Source: JBMNFI01 sp050949225
GTDB lineage: Bacteria > Bacillota > Dehalobacteriia > UBA4068
Direction of reading: 5' to 3'
NCBI GenBank assembly: GCA_050949225.1
Contig: JBMNFI010000001.1
Coordinates: 124,001 to 188,000 of the forward strand
DNA: 64,000 nt
Shown: positions 50,012 to 57,751 of the stretch, one piece after another
How the letters are laid out: each line of letters starts with the position of its first letter
Position numbering within the stretch: the first letter of the stretch is position 1
The notes under the pieces: generated by a model
The model's database searches: none
Seen by the model: the letters and a program-made list of their open reading frames with translations, nothing else
What the model was told of the DNA's origin: nothing
Program-made: the position numbers and the translations under genes

Positions 50012-50911
50012 ATGGCTGATAGTGAAATAACAAATATCAATTGGTATCCCGGACATATGGTTAAGGGTAAGCGTAATATCGCTGCCGATTTACGGCGCAT
50101 TGACGTTTTGATTGAGGTTTTGGATGCACGGGCACCAAAAAGCAGCCGTAATCCAGATTTGTCTAACATTAATGGGCAGAAAAAACCACATGTATTGGTA
50201 CTAAATAAAGCTGATTTAGCGGATGCCGAAGCAACCAAAAAATGGCTTGCCTTCTATCGCCGCCGTGGTTATCAGGCGGTTGCCGTGAACGCTGTGCAAA
50301 AACGAGGGATTAAGGAGCTTTTGGCAGCTGTTAACAGGGCTGCTGAGCCTTTATTGCAAAAGCTGGCTGACAAAGGCCGTTTGAGCAGACCAGTAAGGGC
50401 GATGGTGGTCGGTATTCCCAATAGTGGCAAATCAACGGTGATTAATGCTTTTTGTCCGGCAAAAACTGTTAAAACCGGTAATATGCCAGGTGTCACCAGA
50501 GGCCAGCAATGGGTAAAAACTACCGCAGGCATCGAGCTTTTGGATACCCCCGGTGTTTTGTGGCCTAGATTTGCTGATTATCGGACGGCTTTTAATTTGG
50601 CGGTAATCGGCTCTATTAGTGATTTGGTTTATCCTTATGAAAAAATTGCTCAAGAATTAGCAGAGCTGCTTTTAGAAAAAAATCCTCAAGCCCTTCAAGA
50701 TCGTTTTAAGCTTAGTGAACTTCCGGTAGATGGTAGACAATTAATTACGGCAATTGGCAAAAGGCGGGGACTTTTGGCCGCCGGTGGTCGAGTTCGTATG
50801 GAGGATTCTTCATTATTGCTGCTGCGAGAGTTTCGGGCGGGTCTTTTGGGCAGATATACATTGGATGATAAAAGGGATGATAAAAAGGACGATCAGCATA
50901 TAAATGATTAA
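50012..50911 (+). CDS. rbgA: Ribosome biogenesis GTPase RbgA/YlqF
   Basis: A 299-residue circularly permuted GTPase. Order G4 (LNKADLAD), then G1 (GIPNSGKST), then G3 (DTPG), with the N-terminal block NWYPGHMVKGKRNI and a C-terminal RNA-binding helical domain. RbgA drives a late step of 50S maturation involving bL27 and uL16. It lies upstream of rnhB as in B. subtilis (ylqF-rnhB). The C-terminus ends in a Lys/Asp-rich tail. Its likely start, 50012 (ATG), has only a weak ribosome binding site. Confidence 0.94.
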   Translation: MADSEITNINWYPGHMVKGKRNIAADLRRIDVLIEVLDARAPKSSRNPDLSNINGQKKPHVLVLNKADLADAEATKKWLAFYRRRGYQAVAVNAVQKRGIKELLAAVNRAAEPLLQKLADKGRLSRPVRAMVVGIPNSGKSTVINAFCPAKTVKTGNMPGVTRGQQWVKTTAGIELLDTPGVLWPRFADYRTAFNLAVIGSISDLVYPYEKIAQELAELLLEKNPQALQDRFKLSELPVDGRQLITAIGKRRGLLAAGGRVRMEDSSLLLLREFRAGLLGRYTLDDKRDDKKDDQHIND

Positions 50912-50956
50912 AGGTTTTTATGAGGTATTTTAATAATGAAGTAAAGGTTGTGATAA

Positions 50957-51733
50957 ATGATGAATAAACGTGAACAAGTTAAAATAGCTCGGGAATTGCT
51001 TGATTCCTTTAATCTCCCGGATGAAACTGTGCAAGAGCTCTTAGAAAGCCCTGTTGATAAAGTCAGAAGTTTGACTCGAAAGTTTTTAGAAAAAAAGGCG
51101 CAGGAAGAGGATCGTTTATTGCATATGAGCTTATATGAAAAGCAGCTTTGGCGTAAAGGTGTTTCTTTGGTCGCCGGTGTTGACGAGGCAGGTTGTGGTC
51201 CTTTGGCCGGCCCGGTAATAGCTGCCGCTGTGATTTTGCCTCAAGACTGTTTTTTATGGGGTATTGACGACTCTAAAAAACTTTCCGCAAAAAAACGGCT
51301 TATTTTGGAGCAGGAGATTAAAGAAAAGGCACTCTGTTGGATGATCTTTGGCGTAAATCATCGTTATATTGACCGTTATAATATTTTGCAGGCGCGCTTG
51401 ATCGCTATGCGTAAGGCTATTAATCGTTTGCCATGTGCTCCGGAGCATCTTTTAATTGACGGTAACATGGCTTTGTCGATCGACACCCCGCAAACATTGA
51501 TTAATAAAGGGGATGGTAAAAGCATCTCTATTGCGGCGGCTTCTATCATGGCTAAATGTGCTCGGGATCGTATAATGGTTAAAATGGCGAAGCTTTTTCC
51601 TGAATATGGCTTTGAAGTTAATAAAGGATATCCCACTGCTTATCACAGAGCCGCCATTGAAGAATTTGGTTTATCACCTATTCATCGTCGGAGTTTTAAG
51701 ATTAAAAAACTTGCCGAAGGTGAAAATAAATGA
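50957..51733 (+). CDS. rnhB: Ribonuclease HII
   Basis: A 258-residue RNase HII. The catalytic motif is AGVDEAGCGPLAGPV (Asp76, Glu77), with further acidic residues in IDDSKKLSAKKR and LLIDGNMAL, and the GRG-equivalent motif is covered by SKK. A 70-residue N-terminal extension is typical of Firmicute RnhB. It removes ribonucleotides and RNA primers from DNA. It overlaps yraN by four bases. Two possible ATGs are adjacent (50957 and 50960). Confidence 0.95.
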   Translation: MMNKREQVKIARELLDSFNLPDETVQELLESPVDKVRSLTRKFLEKKAQEEDRLLHMSLYEKQLWRKGVSLVAGVDEAGCGPLAGPVIAAAVILPQDCFLWGIDDSKKLSAKKRLILEQEIKEKALCWMIFGVNHRYIDRYNILQARLIAMRKAINRLPCAPEHLLIDGNMALSIDTPQTLINKGDGKSISIAAASIMAKCARDRIMVKMAKLFPEYGFEVNKGYPTAYHRAAIEEFGLSPIHRRSFKIKKLAEGENK

Positions 51734-52080
51734 CAGATTCCCGACTTAAAACCGGCAGGGATGGCGAAGAGATGGCTGTGCTGGCTTTAGAAAAACGTGG
51801 CTATCAAATTATCGAGCGAAATTTTCGCCGACGTGAGGGCGAAATAGATATTATTGCAGTTAAAAATAATTGTCTATACTTTGTGGAAGTGCGAACCAGA
51901 CGCGGTGGCGGTTTTGGTCGTGCGGTGGAGAGTGTGAATCGCCAAAAAAGACTGCAGATGCAACGGATTGCAGAAATTTATTTAGCCGAGTTAGGTAGGG
52001 AAATTAACTGTGAATTTTTGGTGATTGCAATTGACCTAGCTGCTGATCAGTTGGAGATAATTAGTGATTTGTTGGTTTAA
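51730..52080 (+). CDS. yraN: YraN/UPF0102 family nuclease-fold protein
   Basis: A 116-residue UPF0102 protein with a PD-(D/E)XK-like endonuclease fold: GRDGEEMAVLALEKRGYQII, then NFRRREGEIDIIAVKNN with the acidic pair, and YFVEVRTRRGGGFG with E-x-K replaced by E-V-R. Its function is unknown. It overlaps rnhB and is the last protein gene before the OLE RNA. Confidence 0.9.
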   Translation: MTDSRLKTGRDGEEMAVLALEKRGYQIIERNFRRREGEIDIIAVKNNCLYFVEVRTRRGGGFGRAVESVNRQKRLQMQRIAEIYLAELGREINCEFLVIAIDLAADQLEIISDLLV

Positions 52081-52174
52081 AAGCCAGCTTTACTATGTGC
52101 AGTATTATTTTTTATCTAAAGCAGCAAGATAAGATTTGTATGATATTATGATGTCTTTAGCAAGTTGATGAAGG

Positions 52175-52204
52175 TTGCTATTTATTTGCCGGATGTGTTA
52201 TAAT
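52175..52204 (+). promoter_or_regulatory. Candidate promoter of the OLE RNA/oapA unit
   Basis: TTGCTA (52175-52180), 18-nt spacer, TATAAT (52199-52204), predicted start about 52211. A nearby TTGACA at 52223 has no suitable -10. Confidence 0.55.
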
Positions 52205-52249
52205 TGTAAAACTAATTATATCTTGACAAATTATAATATGTAATGAAGT

Positions 52250-52850
52250 TTGTTAGGATGTGGCGCAGTATTCTAGTCGGTAGGCTTTTTACTGAAGGCG
52301 GGCCTAAAAATCCGTCACGGGCACATCGATGAAGTTTCTGGTGCTGGCTTTCGACGCCCAGTTGAGGGCTGGTGCTGGGAGTTAAGGAAGATGGGGCAAG
52401 CTGCAAAGGCATGTGGCGATTGACCCCGCTTCCGTGGAGACCCAAATACGTGGAGATCTGTCTTGGTCGGACAGAAAAGCTACGGTTTGGGATTAAACCT
52501 GTATGCGGCGTTTAGTTGTGTACAGCGTAGCCTGCCTTGAGTGGTAGTGGTGGATTCATAAAGACACCTACAAGATTCCTTCGACCAAAAGGGATCGGTA
52601 GGTGATGAAACCGCGATTGCAAAAGAGGCTAGGTAAATTGCCGATCCGTCGAGGAAAACTCCTAGACTGTATACACCTATTGGGGATTAAAGTATAGGCT
52701 AAGTGGCAATCCGGCCCTGTATTGGGAAACCTTACAGATCGAAACTTAAAGGGAAACCGCCTGTTTGGTAACAGCAGGTTGATTCGATGGGAAATCCTGC
52801 CGGACCTAAGCTATAGAGTTTACTCAGTAGGAGACCATATTCTAACTTTT
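52250..52850 (+). ncRNA. ole: OLE RNA (Ornate, Large, Extremophilic), about 600 nt
   Basis: About 790 bases between yraN and oapA have no plausible gene, and about 600 of them are GC-richer than the flanks and full of hairpins. Examples are TCTGTC/GACAGA (52457-52475) and a two-part helix CACCTAC/GTAGGTG (52565-52571 with 52598-52604) enclosing GATTCCTT/AAGGGATC. GGCGCAGTATTCTAGTCGGT followed by AGGCTTTTTACTGAAGGCGG near the 5' end resembles my recollection of the OLE consensus. Identification rests mainly on position: OLE RNA genes lie directly before oapA and dxs, followed by tlyA, argR, recN, spoIVB and spo0A, as here. OLE RNA binds the membrane proteins OapA, OapB and OapC. The ends are approximate. 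Confidence 0.87.
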
Positions 52851-52870
52851 TAATCGATAACTGGAGTTGA

Positions 52871-53503
52871 ATGTTTTTGAAGTCAAATAAAAGCAGCGGC
52901 CGACGAAGGCGCGTTGTTAAATATGCGATATTTTCGGGTTTGATCACTTTTTTGATCGCTTGTGCCATGAATATCAATTCGCAATTTTTCCTCACCGAAA
53001 TGAAGTCAGTGTCTATCTCCTTATTTTTATTGCTGGCTGTCATACTTGTGGGGATTATTTTTGATATTATTGGTGTGGCGGTGGCAGTGGCCAATCCGGC
53101 TTCTTTTAATGCCAGCTCCGCTCGAAAAATCCCCGGCTCTACACAGGCCTTGCGTTTGATTAACAACAGCAGCAGGGTCGCTAATATTTGCTGTGACATG
53201 ATGGGTGATATTTGCGGTACTGTTAGTGGTGGTATGGGGGTAGGGATTATCATCCTTTTGCCATGGGCTAAAGACCCACAGCAAGCTATTATCGCTACAA
53301 TGTTAATGTCCGGAATGGTTGCCGCAATAACTGTCGGCGGTAAAGCACTCAGCAAAGATTATTCAATTAATAAAGCCGATAAAGTTATGTTGATGGTGGG
53401 TCGCTTCATTGCTTTCTTTGAGGAAATTTTTATCTCTCAAAAAAAGCGTTCTCAGGGTTGGGGCACACAAGGTAAAAACAATGAAAAAGGTAAAGGTAGA
53501 TAA
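52871..53503 (+). CDS. oapA: OLE-associated membrane protein OapA (DUF21/CNNM-like)
   Basis: A 210-residue membrane protein. A basic N-terminus (KSNKSSGRRRRVVK) precedes hydrophobic segments at about residues 18-36, 47-77, 120-138 and 143-160. The sequence FDIIGVAVAVANPASFNASS matches the DUF21 (CNNM/CorC transporter) core, and the C-terminal tail is again Lys/Arg/Gln rich. It is the first gene after the OLE RNA and is directly followed by dxs, as in Bacillus halodurans. OapA binds OLE RNA and anchors it at the membrane; the Arg-rich termini are candidates for RNA contact. ATG 52871 has GGAG 5 nt before it. Confidence 0.87.
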   Translation: MFLKSNKSSGRRRRVVKYAIFSGLITFLIACAMNINSQFFLTEMKSVSISLFLLLAVILVGIIFDIIGVAVAVANPASFNASSARKIPGSTQALRLINNSSRVANICCDMMGDICGTVSGGMGVGIIILLPWAKDPQQAIIATMLMSGMVAAITVGGKALSKDYSINKADKVMLMVGRFIAFFEEIFISQKKRSQGWGTQGKNNEKGKGR

Positions 53504-53512
53504 AATTTTCTG

Positions 53513-55447
53513 ATGGTTAAAAAATATTTAAATAATAAAATAAATAAAGCGGTAACGACTGACGTGACGGAAAAAATTTTACCAAAAATCAACAGTCCTG
53601 CCGATCTTAAGAATTTGTCCTCGGCACAGCTGCAAAGTTTGGCTGAGGAAATTCGTCTTTATATAATTGACGTAGTAGCGGAAAACGGCGGTCATTTAGC
53701 GCCTAGTTTAGGTGTTGTTGAGCTGACTATTGCTTTACACAGGGTGCTTGATGTGCCCACTGATAAACTGATTTGGGATGTGGGTCATCAGGTTTATGCA
53801 CATAAAATTATCACCGGACGCCGAGAAAAATTTCATACTTTGCGAGCTTATGAAGGATTAAGCGGTTTTCCTAAGCGAGAGGAAAGCCCGGCAGATCCCT
53901 TTGGTGCAGGCCATGCCAGCACGGCACTTTCTGCTGCTTTGGCTTTTGCTAAAGCACGTGATATAAAAAAGGAAAATTATCGAGTGGCCGCTGTGGTCGG
54001 CGATGGTGCTTTTACAGGTGGTTTATCATATGAAGCGCTATGTCATTGTGGTGATTTGGGCAGTAATATGCTGATCATTTTAAATGATAATGAAATGTCC
54101 ATTGACAGTAATGTTGGTGCCATGTCTAATTATCTGATGAAAATTCGTACCAGCCGACATTATACAGACAGTAAACAAGAATTGGAAAATCTTTTACGGA
54201 AAATTCCTCAGCTTGGACCTTTAGTAGCCGAAAATCTCAAAAAACTTAAGGACAGTTTTAAGCATCTCTGGCTGCCCGGTATGATTTTTGAAGAACTGGG
54301 TATTTTTTATTTAGGGCCTGTAAATGGCCATGATATTGCAGCTATTGAAGGGGCCTTGATGCGTGCAAAAACGATTAAAGGTCCGGTGCTTTTGCATGTC
54401 TTAACGACTAAAGGCAAAGGATATTTGCCAGCAGAAATCAATCCGGATGTTTTTCATGGTACGGGAGCCTTTCATATTGGCACCGGACAGGCAAAAAAAA
54501 TGCCGCCCCCTTTTACCTACAGCAGTGTTTTTGGTGATGCCATGTGCAAAATGGCAGCCGAAAATGAAAATATTGTGGCAGTAACGGCGGCCATGACAAG
54601 CGGAACAGGTTTGTTGAATTTTTTTGCCCAATATCCTGAACGATCTTTTGATGTGGGAATCGCCGAAGGGCATGCCGTTACCTTTGCGGCGGGCTTAGCA
54701 GCCGCCGGTCTGCATCCGGTAGTGGCTATTTATTCCACCTTTATGCAACGAGCTTATGACAATATTTTACATGATGTTTGTTTACAAAAACTGCCGGTTA
54801 TTTTGGCGCTGGATCGTGCCGGTTTGGTTGGTGATGATGGACCGACACATCATGGAGTTTTTGATATTGCTTATTTAAGCAGCATTCCTAATTTGATTAT
54901 TATGGCTCCAATGGATGAAAATGAGTTACAATCGATGCTTAGAGCAGCTGTTTCCTATCAGGCACCGGTCGCAATTCGCTATCCGCGGGGAAGCAGTGGT
55001 TTGGAGACTTTGAGTGCAGAAACTGTTTCTATTCCGCTTGGCAAAGGCCAAATACTAGTGCCGGGTGATGATTTGACAATTATTGCTTGCGGTTCCATGG
55101 TTGCTGTCGCTTTAGAAGTTGCTGATATATTATCTAACAAAAACATCTCGGCTGAAGTAATAAATGCACGCTTTATTGCACCTTTGGATCAAGAATTATT
55201 ACTAAAATCAGCTACTAAAACTCGGCGGGTTTTAACCTTGGAAGAAGGCATAAAAAAGGGTGGTTTAGGTGAGGCCTGTGCCGAACTGCTGCGGCAAGAA
55301 ATGACAGAAAACTCGGCAGAAGTAGAAATCGGCGCCCTGCCCAATAGCTTTATTGCTCAGGGTAAAAAAGAATTATTGTTGGATGATTGTAATTTAACTC
55401 CGCCTGCATTGGTGAAAAAGGTTTGCCAACGCTGGTTTAACAAGTAG
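53513..55447 (+). CDS. dxs: 1-deoxy-D-xylulose-5-phosphate synthase
   Basis: A 644-residue DXS, thiamine-dependent first enzyme of the non-mevalonate isoprenoid pathway. ThDP motif GDGAFTGG (163-170) to NDNEMSIDSN, the conserved His in GGHLAPSLG, catalytic Glu in IAEGHAVTFAAG, and DRAGLVGDDGPTHHG are all present. It carries a 20-residue N-terminal extension before the usual start (ILPKINSPADLKNL). It lies 9 nt after oapA. ispA and xse genes that precede dxs in many Firmicutes are not adjacent here. Confidence 0.96.
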   Translation: MVKKYLNNKINKAVTTDVTEKILPKINSPADLKNLSSAQLQSLAEEIRLYIIDVVAENGGHLAPSLGVVELTIALHRVLDVPTDKLIWDVGHQVYAHKIITGRREKFHTLRAYEGLSGFPKREESPADPFGAGHASTALSAALAFAKARDIKKENYRVAAVVGDGAFTGGLSYEALCHCGDLGSNMLIILNDNEMSIDSNVGAMSNYLMKIRTSRHYTDSKQELENLLRKIPQLGPLVAENLKKLKDSFKHLWLPGMIFEELGIFYLGPVNGHDIAAIEGALMRAKTIKGPVLLHVLTTKGKGYLPAEINPDVFHGTGAFHIGTGQAKKMPPPFTYSSVFGDAMCKMAAENENIVAVTAAMTSGTGLLNFFAQYPERSFDVGIAEGHAVTFAAGLAAAGLHPVVAIYSTFMQRAYDNILHDVCLQKLPVILALDRAGLVGDDGPTHHGVFDIAYLSSIPNLIIMAPMDENELQSMLRAAVSYQAPVAIRYPRGSSGLETLSAETVSIPLGKGQILVPGDDLTIIACGSMVAVALEVADILSNKNISAEVINARFIAPLDQELLLKSATKTRRVLTLEEGIKKGGLGEACAELLRQEMTENSAEVEIGALPNSFIAQGKKELLLDDCNLTPPALVKKVCQRWFNK

Positions 55448-55457
55448 GAAGGTTTTT

Positions 55458-56288
55458 ATGGCAGAGAAAAAAAGATTAGACATTCTTTTAGTAGAAAAAG
55501 GGTTTTTTCCTGCCCGTGAAAAGGCTAAGGCAGCTATTATGGCAGGAGAGGTTTTGGTGGATGGCAAGCGAGTCGATAAAGCTGGTTCAGCCACTGAATT
55601 AGGGGCAAAAATCCAGGTAAAAAGTAAAGAGTTGCCTTATGTTTCACGAGGCGGCTTAAAATTGGCCAAGGCACTGGATGTTTTTGCCGTTGACCCAAAT
55701 GGCATGACTGTTTTAGACATTGGTTCTTCCACAGGGGGATTTGTAGATTGTGCTCTGCAAGCCGGGGCCGCTAAGGTCTATGCTGTGGATGTGGGTTATG
55801 GACAGTTGGCCTGGAAACTGCGACAAGATGAGCGGGTAGTAGTTTTGGAAAAAACCAATGCGCGCTATTTAACTATTGAAGATATTCCGGAAAAAATTGA
55901 TCTGATCACGGTTGATGTGTCCTTTATTTCTTTACATAAGGTTTTACCGTCGGCCTTAGAGTTTTTGTCGCCGACCGGTTTACTAATTGCCTTGGTCAAG
56001 CCCCAATTTGAGGCAGGTAAGGACAAGGTGGGAAAAAAAGGTGTAATACGTGATCGCAAAATACATCAAGAAGTTCTGGAAAAAGTGTTAAAGGATTTGC
56101 TGATGCTAAAAATGCAGTCGCTTAATTTAGATTTTTCCCCGATAACCGGAGCGGAAGGCAATATCGAATATTTACTTCTGGCACAAAAAATTAACGAAGA
56201 AAGCTCTTTATCTTATATTTATGCAGAAATGATGGAACGGTTAAAAATATCTGAAATAATTGATAAATCATGGTCAACACATAGATAA
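55458..56288 (+). CDS. tlyA: TlyA family rRNA 2'-O-methyltransferase
   Basis: A 276-residue TlyA (YqxC) protein. An N-terminal S4 domain (RLDILLVEKGFFPAREKAK, about 1-65) is followed by an FtsJ-like SAM-dependent methyltransferase domain, with LDIGSSTGGFVDCAL as motif I and LITVDVSFISL as motif IV. Mycobacterial TlyA methylates 16S and 23S rRNA; the older name is hemolysin A. It lies 10 nt after dxs, as is usual. Confidence 0.94.
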   Translation: MAEKKRLDILLVEKGFFPAREKAKAAIMAGEVLVDGKRVDKAGSATELGAKIQVKSKELPYVSRGGLKLAKALDVFAVDPNGMTVLDIGSSTGGFVDCALQAGAAKVYAVDVGYGQLAWKLRQDERVVVLEKTNARYLTIEDIPEKIDLITVDVSFISLHKVLPSALEFLSPTGLLIALVKPQFEAGKDKVGKKGVIRDRKIHQEVLEKVLKDLLMLKMQSLNLDFSPITGAEGNIEYLLLAQKINEESSLSYIYAEMMERLKISEIIDKSWSTHR

Positions 56289-56391
56289 TACAAATATAAA
56301 ATTTATTTTATATTTGTATAGTTGCATATTTTTATAAAATATGGTATATTACTTCCATGTAATGTAAATATTATTAAGTTAGGAAATTTTC

Positions 56392-57237
56392 ATGGCTAAT
56401 TTTTTTACAGTAATAGTTAATCATAAAAAGCAACAAAATATTTTGTATGCAGAAAAAATAGTTGCTTATTTAAAAAAAAGGGGTGCTGAATTACTCCTCC
56501 CTGATAATGCCTCCGGCTATAATCTTGATAATTGTCAAAATATCGATTTTTCGGGTATCAGTGCTGCTATTGTTCTGGGCGGTGATGGGACTATTCTGGC
56601 GGCCTCTAAAATTTTCAGCAAATTTTCCATACCGATGGTAGGCATTAATATGGGCAATTTGGGCTTTTTATCGGCTGTAGAAAAAGCGGATATTTATCCG
56701 GCTTTAGATAAATTATTGGCCGGCGATTATTTTTCAGAAGATCGCATGATGCTTACGGGAAAAGTTAAAAAAACTGATGGCGGCGAAATAGAGCTACTTG
56801 CTTTAAATGAGCTGGTCGTAAATAATAGCTTTTATACCAGAACTATTGCTCTTGATTTATTGATTAATGATAATAAAATCAGGTCCTGTAACTCAGATGG
56901 TATAATTGTGGCTACGCCTACCGGTTCTACCGCTTATTCCTTTTCGGCCGGCGGTCCTTTAGTTGATCCCGCTTTAAAAGTCATTTTAGTTAATTTTATT
57001 TGTCCGCATAGTTTTTTAAATCGTCCCATGGTTGTTGCGGACAACAGTATCGTTAAAATAACTTTATCCGGTGTTGATTTGGAAGGAGCTAAATTAACGG
57101 CGGATGGTCAAGCCTCTTATGTTTTAAAAAAAGGGGATGCGATTACGATACAAAAGGCCCTCTATACTAGTAAATTAATACGTTTTGCTCCCGTTAATTT
57201 TTTTAATCGGGTTAGTGATAAGTTGAATAAACAGTAA
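56392..57237 (+). CDS. nadK: NAD kinase
   Basis: A 281-residue NAD kinase. The GGDGT motif (63-67) with NMGNLGFL, the second motif NELVVNN, and PTGSTAYSFSAGGPLV are all present. It makes NADP from NAD. Length is normal. It sits between tlyA and argR as in many Clostridia. The approximately 100-nt upstream gap is AT-rich with an inverted repeat (ATACAAATATAAAAT...ATTTTATATTTGTAT) over the tlyA end, probably a terminator-like element. Confidence 0.95.
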   Translation: MANFFTVIVNHKKQQNILYAEKIVAYLKKRGAELLLPDNASGYNLDNCQNIDFSGISAAIVLGGDGTILAASKIFSKFSIPMVGINMGNLGFLSAVEKADIYPALDKLLAGDYFSEDRMMLTGKVKKTDGGEIELLALNELVVNNSFYTRTIALDLLINDNKIRSCNSDGIIVATPTGSTAYSFSAGGPLVDPALKVILVNFICPHSFLNRPMVVADNSIVKITLSGVDLEGAKLTADGQASYVLKKGDAITIQKALYTSKLIRFAPVNFFNRVSDKLNKQ

Positions 57238-57273
57238 AGAAGACCGTTAGTTTGACAAAAAGGAGTGTGCAAG

Positions 57274-57729
57274 ATGATAAAAAATCGCAGGCATAAAATG
57301 ATTCGTGAAATCGTTGAAAACAAAAATATTGAGACTCAATTTCAGTTAACTGATGAATTGAAAAAGTATGGTTTTAATGTCACGCAGGCGACTATTTCTC
57401 GTGATATTAAGGAATTAGGCTTGATCAAAGTGGCCTCCGGGGAAGACTTTTTCCGTTATAGTTTCCCTCCCGGCAGCATGACCGGCAATATTTTTGAAAG
57501 AGCGAAAAAAATGCTTAGGGATAACATGTTGCGCATAAATAAAAGCAATAATCTAATAATTATGCGTACCTTGCCGGGTACCGCACAAGGTGTGGCTTTT
57601 TGTATTGATAGTTTAACCTGGAAAGAGGTTCTGGGAACGATTGCCGGTGATGATACCATTATGGTGATCGTCAAGGAAAGTGAAGATATTCAAGAAGTAA
57701 TTGATCGTTTACAGTCTTTAGCGCAGTAA
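57274..57729 (+). CDS. argR: Arginine repressor ArgR/AhrC
   Basis: A 151-residue ArgR. The N-terminal winged helix (RHKMIREIVENKNIETQFQL, then TQATISRDIKELGLIKV) binds ARG operators, and the C-terminal domain (about 80-150, GTAQGVAFCIDSL, TIAGDDTIMVI) hexamerises with arginine. The ATG at 57274 has AAAAAGGAG 8 nt upstream; a GTG at 57265 overlaps this site and is rejected. In Firmicutes argR lies before recN, as here. Confidence 0.95.
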   Translation: MIKNRRHKMIREIVENKNIETQFQLTDELKKYGFNVTQATISRDIKELGLIKVASGEDFFRYSFPPGSMTGNIFERAKKMLRDNMLRINKSNNLIIMRTLPGTAQGVAFCIDSLTWKEVLGTIAGDDTIMVIVKESEDIQEVIDRLQSLAQ

Positions 57730-57751
57730 CCTTTGAATAAGAGGCTAGATT

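Noticed and set aside
52223..52251. TTGACA at 52223 as the OLE promoter
   Set aside because: Sequence at a 17-nt spacing (AAGTTT) is not a -10; the TTGCTA/TATAAT pair at 52175 is better.
52212..52445. 77-codon minus-strand reading frame across the OLE region
   Set aside because: It overlaps the 5' part of the structured RNA, has no ribosome binding site and its product looks random; the strand and gene context support a non-coding RNA.
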